Below, one piece after another: positions 51,627 through 59,113 of a stretch of 64,000 bases of DNA. Under the pieces are notes generated by a model. It was not told the origin of the DNA. It made no database searches and saw only the letters and a list, made by a program, of their open reading frames with translations. The DNA is taken from positions 19,748-83,747 of the IMG/VR virus record IMGVR_UViG_3300030060_002972; one strand, 5' to 3'. Position numbers and translations under genes: made by a program. The DNA comes from a virus. Every line of letters begins with the position of its first letter. Positions within the stretch are counted from its first letter, which is position 1.

Positions 51627-51639
51627 GGGTACAGTACCT
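51627..51639. promoter_or_regulatory. GGGTAC palindrome, one mismatch
   Basis: GGGTACAGTACCT, reaching the stop codon of the gene ending at 51639. Confidence 0.55.
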
Positions 51640-51926
51640 TAAATATCGTACTCTACGTCCTTTTTGACTCTAGTACGTTTGTATTTGCCGTAACCTGTAG
51701 CTTTTGGCAACATACTTTTGTCATCAACCCAAAATCCTGCTAAGTCGTGCACTAGCACGTCTAGAATCATTAGGGCTGTAGCATCACCGTGCTTATCTTG
51801 AAGGGCATCAAGATTATCTAGCACGTATTGAACGAAACCTTCCGCATCATCTAACCAATCATAGAAATCAGCTTTGGGATGCTTGTCGGTGCTAACTTGG
51901 TTGGTCTGTGACTTCACGCCACTCAC
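51639..51926 (-). CDS. Hypothetical protein
   Basis: A 95-aa protein from a GTG at 51926 inside the end of the upstream gene; the start is uncertain because no clear ribosome binding site is seen. The helical middle YDWLDDAEGFVQYVLDNLDA and a basic end suggest a small soluble protein. Unknown. Confidence 0.55.
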   Translation of the reverse strand: MSGVKSQTNQVSTDKHPKADFYDWLDDAEGFVQYVLDNLDALQDKHGDATALMILDVLVHDLAGFWVDDKSMLPKATGYGKYKRTRVKKDVEYDI

Positions 51927-52137
51927 CTTTTACATTGACAAACCAAATGTCAGTGGCATAGACGGAGCCCATCTCGTCACAAAAGCCAATCTCTGAACCT
52001 TTGGTGTCTACAAGGATAGTTTTTTTGAGACCCTTTCCCTGTCTTGGTGATTCCATCAAGTACGATGTTACGGGGTCACCGAGTTGCACCGTCTTGAGTT
52101 TGTCACCTTTTTTCAGGTCTTTATATTGTACGCTCAT
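51892..52137 (-). CDS. First leftward gene of unit B, small beta protein
   Basis: An 81-aa protein (MSVQYKDLKKGDKLKTVQLG) with the pattern LKKGDKL, GSVYATDIWFV, seen in small SH3-like phage proteins. GAGGTG upstream and palindrome 52163-52176 in the leader. Expected to be expressed early; function unknown. Confidence 0.65.
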   Translation of the reverse strand: MSVQYKDLKKGDKLKTVQLGDPVTSYLMESPRQGKGLKKTILVDTKGSEIGFCDEMGSVYATDIWFVNVKGEWREVTDQPS

Positions 52138-52162
52138 TGCGTCACCTCACAGAATAAATTTC

Positions 52163-52176
52163 GGGTACAAGTACCC
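52163..52176. promoter_or_regulatory. GGGTAC palindrome
   Basis: Perfect GGGTAC-AA-GTACCC in the leader of the first leftward gene (start 52137). Confidence 0.8.
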
Positions 52177-52437
52177 AATAAGCCGGCACTTGACACGATG
52201 GGATTACAAGTATAAACTACTAGTGACAACCACCTAGTTAATAAATACATAAGTGCTAGTACACACGATGAGTTAATACAAGTAATCATAAATCCTATTA
52301 TAACATCTATGTTCATAAAGTCAATACACAAATAATAATTACATTTCCTGTACACATCTTAAGTTTATTTTTGTACCCTCTTTGTACCTTGTTATTTTTT
52401 CCCTGTTAAAAAGTTATTATTGTAAAAGTTATTTTTT

Positions 52438-52451
52438 GGGTACGTGTACCC
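52438..52451. promoter_or_regulatory. GGGTAC palindrome
   Basis: Perfect GGGTAC-GT-GTACCC, 20 nt upstream of the -35 box of the rightward promoter at 52472. Confidence 0.8.
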
Positions 52452-52471
52452 TAATCTTTTTCTTAGTTCTA

Positions 52472-52499
52472 TTTACTTAATCCGTTTTGATGATATAAT
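52472..52499 (+). promoter_or_regulatory. Rightward sigma70-like promoter
   Basis: TTTACT at 52472-52477 and TATAAT at 52494-52499, spacer 16 nt, in front of the gene starting at 52545. Confidence 0.6.
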
Positions 52500-52519
52500 G
52501 CTTTTATTATGTTTATTAA

Positions 52520-52531
52520 GTGTATCGGTGG
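52520..52531 (+). repeat. Left arm of inverted repeat around the orphan gene
   Basis: GTGTATCGGTGG in the 5' leader, adjacent to the Shine-Dalgarno region; its exact reverse complement is at 53267-53278 behind the stop codon. Confidence 0.75.
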
Positions 52532-52544
52532 TAAGGAAAAAAGT

Positions 52545-53237
52545 ATGGCTAAAGTAAAAGCGGGTACTAGTACCCAAACCACTAAATTAAATTCAAGGGC
52601 TGATTATATCAGTAACTATAAGGCGGAGATGGTAAACGGGATTATCAATAATTATAATTCCGCAAATCAATGCCTAGAGGATGCATTAAAGCACCGTATT
52701 GCTGTTGCACGTATTCTAGTAATCAATGAAAAAGAATATGATGTAATTGATGACAAAAAAGTTAAAGCAAACTTTAAGAAGTCGTGGCAGTTCGGCGCTA
52801 GCAATCCAGAAAAACTGAATGATAAAGCGCTAGAAAATTGGAATAAGAATTTTAAGAAATATATCAAGTCTTATAATTTCTTGAATGCTTGTTTCAAGCT
52901 ACGTAAATGGTTAACGGATGACGGCTTGGATATTGACCGTAAAAGGATTAAACAAGCTATGTTGTCTCCGCAAACTATTGCTAATATGACGGGCTCCAGA
53001 ACCTTAGGCGACGAGTTAGGCAAAAAAGTAGAGGGTCAAACCACTACTAAAGTTAAAGGTCCTAAAAAAGTTGACTATCAAAAACAGGTTGAAGAGTTTA
53101 AGCAACTTATAGAAAAAGGAATTAGTTCCGATGATGCCGATGGTATCGATGTTGATGGAGTTAAAATGATGCTATCTAGTATTCAAAACTTAATCAATAA
53201 ACGTGGAGTTAATTTTGTTACTTCAGTAATTAATTAA
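52545..53237 (+). CDS. Orphan 230-aa protein, candidate regulator
   Basis: Start set at ATG 52545 (MAKVKAGTSTQTTKLNSRAD) after TAAGGA; the in-frame ATG at 52509 has no ribosome binding site. Helical and Lys/Asn-rich (about 20-140), then a linker with VKGPKK and a helical end. No HTH or enzyme motif recognised. It stands alone between the leftward operon and the late genes, has its own promoter, has a palindrome 20 nt upstream of that promoter and another 17 nt inside the gene, and is flanked by a 12-bp inverted repeat. Codon choice looks less AT-biased than its neighbours. Absent from unit A. Confidence 0.7.
   Translation: MAKVKAGTSTQTTKLNSRADYISNYKAEMVNGIINNYNSANQCLEDALKHRIAVARILVINEKEYDVIDDKKVKANFKKSWQFGASNPEKLNDKALENWNKNFKKYIKSYNFLNACFKLRKWLTDDGLDIDRKRIKQAMLSPQTIANMTGSRTLGDELGKKVEGQTTTKVKGPKKVDYQKQVEEFKQLIEKGISSDDADGIDVDGVKMMLSSIQNLINKRGVNFVTSVIN
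52562..52575. promoter_or_regulatory. GGGTAC palindrome (start of orphan gene)
   Basis: Perfect GGGTAC-TA-GTACCC covering codons 6-11 of the orphan gene. Confidence 0.75.
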
Positions 53238-53266
53238 ATAAACATAAAAATCAAATCAAATAAAAT

Positions 53267-53278
53267 CCACCGATACAC
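53267..53278 (+). repeat. Right arm of inverted repeat around the orphan gene
   Basis: CCACCGATACAC, 29 nt behind the stop codon, exact reverse complement of 52520-52531. Confidence 0.75.
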
Positions 53279-53432
53279 ACACAGAGAATTATATTTTTTG
53301 TAATCATTTTTTAACTAATTAATTTTTATACAATCTTCTTTTAAGTTCAAAACTTATGATCAAGAGTAATATTAAACAGTATTAAAAACATGTTTCTTTT
53401 TTCTTGGTCAAATTTTTTCTGTTGCCAGCTGA

Positions 53433-53488
53433 CCCCCCGTGGGCGACCACCCACCCCCGTCATATATATAAATATACATAGGGTTTTT
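53433..53488 (-). other. Conserved C-rich/TA-repeat block (unit B)
   Basis: C-runs of 6, 2, 3 and 5 with CCACCCACCCCCGT, then a TATA repeat and TAGGGTTTTT, in the same order as 11807-11861 of unit A. On the minus strand the G-runs almost fit a quadruplex, the weak point being one GG run. Confidence 0.55.
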
Positions 53489-53518
53489 ATTCATCTACCC
53501 ATTTTTACCCAAAAATTA

Positions 53519-53532
53519 AGGTACATGTACCC
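53519..53532. promoter_or_regulatory. GGGTAC palindrome, one mismatch
   Basis: AGGTACATGTACCC upstream of the late promoter of unit B. Confidence 0.6.
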
Positions 53533-53595
53533 AACTATAATATGTAATGATTACAGGTACTTACAAATCCCCCACTAGTTACCCAAAAATAACAC

Positions 53596-53625
53596 TTGAC
53601 TTATGCAAATTTCTTACTGTATTAT
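53596..53625 (+). promoter_or_regulatory. Rightward sigma70-like promoter for late genes
   Basis: TTGACT at 53596-53601 and TATTAT at 53620-53625, spacer 18 nt, about 65 nt upstream of the TerS-like gene. The box context CACTTGAC matches the unit A promoters. Confidence 0.5.
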
Positions 53626-53691
53626 TATAAAGCCTATATTAATTGGTGTAATTACTTGACAAATTGATTTTGGTACATTAGGAGGCACTTA

Positions 53692-54177
53692 ATGAACAAC
53701 ACACTAAGTAAATTATTCCCTGAAACTAATGATTACAATACTAAGATATGGAAATTCCTAGAATTAAGTTACAGCAAAGGCTGGTCATACCGTGCAACCA
53801 GTAAAGAATTAAATATTGACCACAAGACAGTAAAGAATATATTAGAATCTGTAAAAGATACAGAAACATATAAAGTATTTATGACAAAAATAGAAGCTAC
53901 TGTGCAATCATTTAGTGATAAAAAGTTTAAGCACACTATATTTGACAGATATGAGAAGACATTGGCGGATTTGGACAAGAAAATAAAACAATCTGAAGAT
54001 AATGATGACAAGAAAGACGTAGTTAACTACTATAAATTAAAATTAGCGGTGCTAAAAGACCAATTAAGAGCATCACTAGCTGTGCAAACTACAGAAACAC
54101 AACAAATTGCTATAGAAAATGCAATAACTACGTTACAAGATGAAGCATGGGAGGAGTATGGTGAAAAAATCCAGTAA
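53692..54177 (+). CDS. Terminase small subunit-like protein
   Basis: A 161-aa protein, AGGAGG upstream. HTH in SYRATSKELNIDHKTVKNIL, then a coiled-coil middle, the same length as the unit A homolog 12391-12876. Likely recognises the packaging site. It is the first gene of the late cluster in B, because the sigma-like gene of A is missing here. Confidence 0.7.
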   Translation: MNNTLSKLFPETNDYNTKIWKFLELSYSKGWSYRATSKELNIDHKTVKNILESVKDTETYKVFMTKIEATVQSFSDKKFKHTIFDRYEKTLADLDKKIKQSEDNDDKKDVVNYYKLKLAVLKDQLRASLAVQTTETQQIAIENAITTLQDEAWEEYGEKIQ

Positions 54178-54331
54178 CTTTTTACCAGATAGTAAAAATA
54201 TTGTAGATGACTTCAATAACTCAAACGGCAGGTACTTACCTGTGTGGATGAGAAGAGAGGAGCAACATGGCAAGAAAGAAATCCAGCAGCAAAAGCCCAG
54301 CGTGGCAAAGAAAAGCAGGAAAAAATCCTAG
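54161..54331 (+). CDS. Small protein downstream of TerS
   Basis: About 56 aa; GTG at 54161 (then KKSSNFLPDSKN) aligns with the ATG of the unit A homolog at 12860 and follows GGAGGAG. In-frame ATGs at 54158 and 54140 also exist. Basic Lys/Gln/Ser-rich end. Overlaps TerS and the next gene. Confidence 0.6.
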   Translation: MKKSSNFLPDSKNIVDDFNNSNGRYLPVWMRREEQHGKKEIQQQKPSVAKKSRKKS

Positions 54332-54536
54332 CGGCGGATTAAATGCTGCAGGTAGGGCAAGTTACAATCGTGAAACTGGCGGTAACTTAAAAGCGCCTAC
54401 AAAAAAGAAAGGTAATAAAAGAAGAAAATCTTTTTGTGCTAGAATGAGAGGTATGAAAAGAAAATTAACATCAGCAAAAACAGCAAGAGACCCTAACTCA
54501 CGTATTAATAAAGCGTTGAGAGCATGGGATTGCTAG
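54267..54536 (+). CDS. Small basic protein (DUF6321-like?)
   Basis: An 89-aa protein homologous to 13157-13429 (GGLNAAGRASYNRETGGNLK, then RRKSFCARMRGMKRKL). Strongly basic. AGAGGAG upstream. Overlaps the previous gene by 65 nt in another frame. Confidence 0.75.
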   Translation: MARKKSSSKSPAWQRKAGKNPSGGLNAAGRASYNRETGGNLKAPTKKKGNKRRKSFCARMRGMKRKLTSAKTARDPNSRINKALRAWDC

Positions 54537-54548
54537 GAGGAAACACAT

Positions 54549-54695
54549 ATGCCAATGGGTAAAGGAACATACGGTAGCAAAAAAGGGAGACCAAAGAAGA
54601 ATGGTGCCAAAAAATTAATGGCAAAGAACCCTAAGATGCCAAAAGGTGTAGCTAAAGCTATTGCTAAGAATATGAAGAAGAAGAGGATGGGATAA
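54549..54695 (+). CDS. Small AT-hook-like basic protein (48 aa)
   Basis: MPMGKGTYGSKKGRPKKNGA, AGGAGG upstream. Same first ten residues and GRPKK core as 13440-13604; the tail is a different Lys-rich sequence. Candidate DNA-binding virion protein. Confidence 0.75.
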   Translation: MPMGKGTYGSKKGRPKKNGAKKLMAKNPKMPKGVAKAIAKNMKKKRMG

Positions 54696-54696
54696 A

Positions 54697-54897
54697 ATGC
54701 CTTGGTGGTTATTAAAAATAATCCCATCTATATCTAAATTTTTATTTGGCTGGTGGAGTAAACGTGGTCAAGATAAAAAAGATATAGAATTAAAGTCTGC
54801 TAACCACGCATTGTATGTAAAAGAGTTAGAGGAACAGGCAAAGAAAGATGCAAATAAAAAAATTGATAATGCTACTGATTATCTTGATAAGCCTTAG
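54697..54897 (+). CDS. Putative inner-membrane spanin subunit (Rz-like)
   Basis: A 66-aa protein: hydrophobic, Trp-rich N-terminal segment WWLLKIIPSISKFLFGWW followed by a charged coiled-coil-like part. It overlaps the lipoprotein gene 54848-55069 in another frame, the arrangement of overlapping Rz/Rz1 spanin genes. Short for an i-spanin, so moderate confidence. Confidence 0.6.
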   Translation: MPWWLLKIIPSISKFLFGWWSKRGQDKKDIELKSANHALYVKELEEQAKKDANKKIDNATDYLDKP

Positions 54898-55069
54898 CGG
54901 TTGTTCAATATTAAGTAGCAAAGTAAAATTTATTAAACCTGAGTGCCCACAAGCGCCTGACTGTAGTAATGCAGAAAACAAAGTAGAGTGCTGGGCATAT
55001 CAGAAACAAAGTTATAAAGCATGTATTAATATGCATGACAAAGCGTGGGATAAGTTAAATAGTTATTAA
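54848..55069 (+). CDS. Putative outer-membrane spanin lipoprotein (Rz1-like)
   Basis: A 73-aa protein with a lipoprotein signal (MLLIILISLSGCSI; lipobox LSGC, Cys at residue 19) and a small Cys-rich mature part (PECPQAPDCS). Starts inside the preceding gene. Typical o-spanin layout for disrupting the outer membrane at lysis. In unit B it lies in the packaging cluster rather than at the end of the late region. Confidence 0.65.
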   Translation: MQIKKLIMLLIILISLSGCSILSSKVKFIKPECPQAPDCSNAENKVECWAYQKQSYKACINMHDKAWDKLNSY

Positions 55070-55134
55070 CATTCCATAAGGCATGGATAAAAAGCCTCTC
55101 ATAGTTCATGAGTTACAAGAACAGGGAGGTAGAT

Positions 55135-55230
55135 ATGAAAAATATCAGAGCTGCTCAATTGAGAGTATATCAAAGGGCACAAAGGAAAAGAAGAAATTTA
55201 TGTACGTTCATCAAATTAAGTTATTGCTAG
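55135..55230 (+). CDS. 31-aa basic protein before the terL stem-loop
   Basis: Frame MKNIRAAQLRVYQRAQRKRR continues for 11 residues; AGGGAGG upstream is strong. The stop is at 55230, just before the conserved stem-loop, as for the 127-aa gene in unit A. Confidence 0.55.
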   Translation: MKNIRAAQLRVYQRAQRKRRNLCTFIKLSYC

Positions 55231-55233
55231 ATA

Positions 55234-55272
55234 GGTTGTGGCGAAGGCAAGGAGACTTGCAGCCAAACAACC
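55234..55272 (+). ncRNA. Conserved structured element upstream of terL (unit B)
   Basis: GGTTGT (55234-55239) pairs with ACAACC (55267-55272), GGC (55240-55242) with GCC (55262-55264), and GCAAG-GAGA-CTTGC (55247-55260) forms the inner hairpin. Same fold as 14211-14258, with the inner closing pair T-A changed to G-C. Here terL starts 67 nt further on and has its own AGGAG. Confidence 0.65.
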
Positions 55273-55339
55273 TGTTTAGTAAGACAAACATATTACACAT
55301 AATAATCCAAGTATCATTACTAGGAGTGATATCAATTTT

Positions 55340-56860
55340 ATGATAAGAGACTGGTGGTACAAAGACCCTAAGATGTTAGCGTTGTGGCACAAGATACACA
55401 ATATGACACCAGAGGAATTAGATAATGTGGATAAAAAAATTATTCAAGAGTTACAATACTGGTATGGAAACTTATTTTTCTTTAATCCGTACCCTGCACA
55501 AAAGCCCATTGTGGACGATAATAATTTCAGTGTTTATGTACACGGTAATAATTCTAGTGGTAAGTCATATTGTAGCGCAGCTGTTACAGCTTATAACGTA
55601 ATAGGTTGGCATCCTAATCTAGAGATAGCTAAACCTAAATATGGTAATAGAATTATCTGGGCATTTAGTCCATCGTTTGATATACAACGTACTTCTAGTC
55701 AGGTGCATTTATTTTCTACAGATACTCCTAATGACATTGGGTTATTACCATCTATAGAAAGTATAGAAAAACGTGGGGGTAAAGTAGCCTGGGGTAAAAA
55801 TAGATGTATTGATTTTGTAAGATTTTGGGACGGTACAATCTTAGAATTTAAATCGGCTGAAATGAAAACGCAAAACCTTCAAGCCTCCGGTATTGACTTT
55901 TGCTGGTTTGATGAGTGTCCGTCCCAGACAATGCATGATGAGATTCTTGCTAGGTTGTTAAGAAAGTCTGGCAAAATGCTTATGAGTTTTATTGTAGAAG
56001 ATGCTACTAGTAATTATATTGTACAAGATATATATGGTAGGAACGAAGAAGATGAACATACTTCGTTTCATTTTATTGATGTATATGATAACCTATCCTT
56101 AGAGAAAGAAGAGATAGAAAGATATAAGAAAAGATTTACTGAGTCAGCTATGCACTGGAGATTTAGCCAAGGTGGTAAATTTCAATTGCAACCACAAGGT
56201 GCTATTGTATACCCTGACTTTAGTGAACAACACGTAGTGGACGATTTAACAGAACAGTATGACCCATTACGTACATTGTGGAGAGGTTGGGACCTAGGGT
56301 TTACACGTCCCGCATGTGTTGCTTTTCAAATAGATAAAAACGGCAACAAGAATGTTCTGTATTGTAAGATGGGTAAAAATATACAGCTAACTGATTTTAT
56401 AGATGAAGTTAATGCATACCAAAATGAGATAATGCCTGAAGTGCAAAGCACTATGGATTTGTTACCTCATGATGCTAATAGGAAATACGATGTGTCTCCT
56501 AACACTAGTGCAACAATATTTAAACGCAAAGGATTGCAAACAGATGTTGTTTATGTTAAAAGAGACACCAGTGTCGAATTAGCTAATGAAGAGTTAAAAG
56601 AATTTAGTGCGGGTATACCTAAAATTAAATTAGACTCTAAGCATTGTACACTTCTAATACAAGCATTGTCAGCATATACCCGTGAAGAACAAACAGGACA
56701 GCCAAGAAGAGATAAATATTTTGAACATGTAAGTGATGCGTTTAAACTAGGATTGTATTACATATCAAAAAAATTATTACAAACAGATTCGTTTGCACCG
56801 AATGAACCTAAATATTATTCTATGGATTTTGATGTAAACAAAGAGAGGTTACTAAATTGA
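55340..56860 (+). CDS. terL: Terminase large subunit
   Basis: A 506-aa protein with VHGNNSSGKS (Walker A) and IDFCWFDEC, as in 14268-15782, to which it is highly similar over the full length. ATG at 55340 behind AGGAG. Drives DNA packaging into the prohead of unit B. Coupled to the portal gene by ATG/TGA overlap. Confidence 0.9.
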   Translation: MIRDWWYKDPKMLALWHKIHNMTPEELDNVDKKIIQELQYWYGNLFFFNPYPAQKPIVDDNNFSVYVHGNNSSGKSYCSAAVTAYNVIGWHPNLEIAKPKYGNRIIWAFSPSFDIQRTSSQVHLFSTDTPNDIGLLPSIESIEKRGGKVAWGKNRCIDFVRFWDGTILEFKSAEMKTQNLQASGIDFCWFDECPSQTMHDEILARLLRKSGKMLMSFIVEDATSNYIVQDIYGRNEEDEHTSFHFIDVYDNLSLEKEEIERYKKRFTESAMHWRFSQGGKFQLQPQGAIVYPDFSEQHVVDDLTEQYDPLRTLWRGWDLGFTRPACVAFQIDKNGNKNVLYCKMGKNIQLTDFIDEVNAYQNEIMPEVQSTMDLLPHDANRKYDVSPNTSATIFKRKGLQTDVVYVKRDTSVELANEELKEFSAGIPKIKLDSKHCTLLIQALSAYTREEQTGQPRRDKYFEHVSDAFKLGLYYISKKLLQTDSFAPNEPKYYSMDFDVNKERLLN

Positions 56861-58620
56861 ACGAAAAAGATATAATCAAATTTCATTCACATATTAAAGC
56901 TGCAGCAACAGGCGAATATGATATGGCATCAGCAGAGTGGAAAGAGAACATGCGTTTCTACATGGATGAGTATAGTTTTAACAATAAGATAGATTGGCAA
57001 ACAAAAATCAAAGACCCTATAGTAGATAACTTAGTAGTTAGAATGTCTAACTATTTTGTACGTATACTAATGTCAACTGATAATAAATATTTTACTGTAG
57101 AACATCCTGACAAAAATGTACAAACTGGATTAAATAAATTATTAGAACAATCATTAATACAAAATAGATTTCCGTTAGTATTTGGTGATGCATTAAAAAT
57201 GGCATTACTAACTGCACCGTATATAACTAAAATTAATTATACATATACAGAAGAAACATACCCACAATTTAATGAAGAGAACGGAGAGATTGAACCGCAA
57301 AAAGAAACAGTGGGTAGAGTAAATATTAAACCTGTTAATCCATTTAATGTAATGATGGACCCTGACGGTAATAATTATATAATAGAAACAAAACGTTGTT
57401 CAGTCGCTGAGTATCAGTCTTTAGCTAGAGTGAACAATTGGAACAAAACAAAAACTATACTACAAGAGTCTGTTAACAAATCAGAGGGGGATGTTGATTA
57501 TGTCTCTGATGTTAAATTAGATTATGTATATAGTAAGTATATTTCGGATGCTCGTGGACAGGTCCTTGACGAGAATATACATTATGTAGTCGCTAATGAT
57601 AGACATATTGTATACTACGGTAAAAACAATTTACCAAACGGTGAATTTCCATATTGTGTGGGATTCCCAATGAAAGTATTACAAGGTCGTTATGGTAGGG
57701 GTTATATTACAAAATTAAGAAGCCTGCTTAGCTCATACGTAGAAAGTATGAATTTGTTGCTAGATGCATTTACAATTTCCACACTGGGCGTATATGAAGT
57801 TGTAACTGCCAACATAGAATCTGGCAAAGCCCATTTGTTTGGTAGCGTGGTGCCTGGACGTATGTATCCAGTCTCTGCTCCAAATACTATAAACCAGGTG
57901 TATAACAACGCATTAAACCCAAATGCCGTAAACCTATTATTTACAATAGACCGTTTGATTCAAAATAGGTCGTTTCAAAACGAGTTTTTTCAAGGACAAC
58001 CCACAAGTAAAGGTAGACCTACAGCGTCAGAGATAGCAACTAAAACACAAGAGACTTCTAGTTTCTTTACTGATATTGCCAGTGAGATAGAGAGAAGTAT
58101 TATAGAACCTTCATTACAAACGTTGCTACATACAGAACTGATGTACATGGATGACGATTTTCATGCACCGTTATTTACAGAAGATGAAACAGATAAAGCT
58201 GTTGTAACGTTGCTAGGCATGTCATTTAACGAACGTATGAAACTTGTAAAAGATGCAAGAATAAGAGTACGAGGAGTATCCGGTAAGGTAATGAAGATGA
58301 GTAACTTTAACAAACTAATGCAGATTGTTAATGTTATAGGCAATATGCCGAAAGTTGCAAATGCGGTAGACCCTACTAAATTTGTACAAAGAATCTTTGA
58401 GAGCTTTGATGAAGCGCCTGAAGATTTACTAAACATGGAGATGATAGAGAACGTCAATCAGCCAGAGGGTACTGTACCCGAAACTCCACAAGGTCCAGCA
58501 ATGCCAGGTGCGCCTGGTGGATTAAATGGTATGGGACAATCACCTGCAGGCAACGAACCACAACAACAATTAGAGGAGGTCTTAGCAAATGTCAGAAGAA
58601 ACCAAAGACAACAACAATGA
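56857..58620 (+). CDS. Portal protein
   Basis: A 587-aa protein starting at TTG 56857 (AACGAAAAAG follows) in an overlap with terL. Core matches 15779-17491 (GRYGRGYITKLRSLLSSYVE, FFQGQPTSKGRPTASEI). The C-terminal tail is longer, Pro/Gly/Gln-rich, and contains the palindrome 58467-58479 as an EGTVPE stretch not shared with unit A. Confidence 0.85.
   Translation: MNEKDIIKFHSHIKAAATGEYDMASAEWKENMRFYMDEYSFNNKIDWQTKIKDPIVDNLVVRMSNYFVRILMSTDNKYFTVEHPDKNVQTGLNKLLEQSLIQNRFPLVFGDALKMALLTAPYITKINYTYTEETYPQFNEENGEIEPQKETVGRVNIKPVNPFNVMMDPDGNNYIIETKRCSVAEYQSLARVNNWNKTKTILQESVNKSEGDVDYVSDVKLDYVYSKYISDARGQVLDENIHYVVANDRHIVYYGKNNLPNGEFPYCVGFPMKVLQGRYGRGYITKLRSLLSSYVESMNLLLDAFTISTLGVYEVVTANIESGKAHLFGSVVPGRMYPVSAPNTINQVYNNALNPNAVNLLFTIDRLIQNRSFQNEFFQGQPTSKGRPTASEIATKTQETSSFFTDIASEIERSIIEPSLQTLLHTELMYMDDDFHAPLFTEDETDKAVVTLLGMSFNERMKLVKDARIRVRGVSGKVMKMSNFNKLMQIVNVIGNMPKVANAVDPTKFVQRIFESFDEAPEDLLNMEMIENVNQPEGTVPETPQGPAMPGAPGGLNGMGQSPAGNEPQQQLEEVLANVRRNQRQQQ
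58467..58479. promoter_or_regulatory. GGGTAC palindrome (inside portal gene)
   Basis: Perfect GGGTAC-T-GTACCC in the variable C-terminal part of the portal gene. Confidence 0.7.
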
Positions 58621-59101
58621 GACTCGTGTTAAAATTAACACAAAAGATGCGGCAGCAGCAATGCTACCAGCAGGAGTTGACGTAGAAAAATTAACTCCAG
58701 AACAACAACTTAATGTTACATCCACTATGGTAAAAGCATCCCGTTTACATGAAAAAGCCATAGAAGGTTTAACAGCAGAAGAACAAGATGTGTTTAATGC
58801 AATTTTGTTATCAACACCAGACGATATGGATGTTGAAGAACGATTTGCAAAAGCACAAGATTTGTTTATAAAAACGGTTAAGAAACCAGAACAAGTAGAA
58901 ACAGTGGAAGAGAAAGAAGCAACAAAAATTTCTCCTAAAGGAGAGATGGATGTAACTACACCTGTCACTGTTAAAGATAGTAATTTGTTAACTGAAGTAA
59001 ATGATGCACCTTACGGTGACGATGATGCTTATTTTAAGTATCTAGAAGATAGATACAAAAAACAAACTACTGTCAAAAGGCAAAAAGAAATAATTAATTA
59101 G
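58589..59101 (+). CDS. Capsid assembly scaffold-like protein
   Basis: A 170-aa acidic protein beginning MSEETKDNNNETRV inside the portal end after GGAGG; homolog of 17466-17999. The C-terminal DAPYGDDDAYFKYLEDRYKK segment is conserved and may contact the capsid protein. Confidence 0.7.
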   Translation: MSEETKDNNNETRVKINTKDAAAAMLPAGVDVEKLTPEQQLNVTSTMVKASRLHEKAIEGLTAEEQDVFNAILLSTPDDMDVEERFAKAQDLFIKTVKKPEQVETVEEKEATKISPKGEMDVTTPVTVKDSNLLTEVNDAPYGDDDAYFKYLEDRYKKQTTVKRQKEIIN

Positions 59102-59113
59102 GAGGAATAAATC

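Larger units (their letters stand above)
52138..52544. promoter_or_regulatory. Divergent control region of unit B, left part
   Basis: About 400 nt with no convincing gene. It holds palindromes at 52163-52176 and 52438-52451, a CACTTGACA box at 52187-52195 with TATAAA at 52211 (spacing 15, weak), the 14-mer TTTTTTCCCTGTTA (52395-52408) also present in the unit A control region (11856-11869), a direct repeat around AAAAGTTATT, and the promoter at 52472-52499. Confidence 0.55.
53238..53691. promoter_or_regulatory. Divergent control region of unit B, right part
   Basis: About 450 nt without a gene. It contains the right inverted-repeat arm, T-rich tracts, the C-rich/TA block (53433-53488), ACCCA-rich words as in unit A, the near-palindrome AGGTACATGTACCC (53519-53532), and two CTTGACA boxes, one forming the promoter at 53596-53625. 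Candidate origin region by analogy with 11663-12154. Confidence 0.55.

Noticed and set aside
52134-52355. Leftward frame of 73 codons with hydrophobic segments in the control region
   Set aside because: No ribosome binding site, and it covers the palindrome 52163 and promoter-like boxes; treated as non-coding.
52520-53278. Transposon or insertion sequence bounded by the 12-bp inverted repeat
   Set aside because: No transposase motif in the gene between the arms and no target-site duplication seen outside them.
55083-55343. Open frame of 86 codons between spanin genes and terL
   Set aside because: It runs through the conserved stem-loop and across the 31-aa gene with the better ribosome binding site, and has no homolog in unit A.
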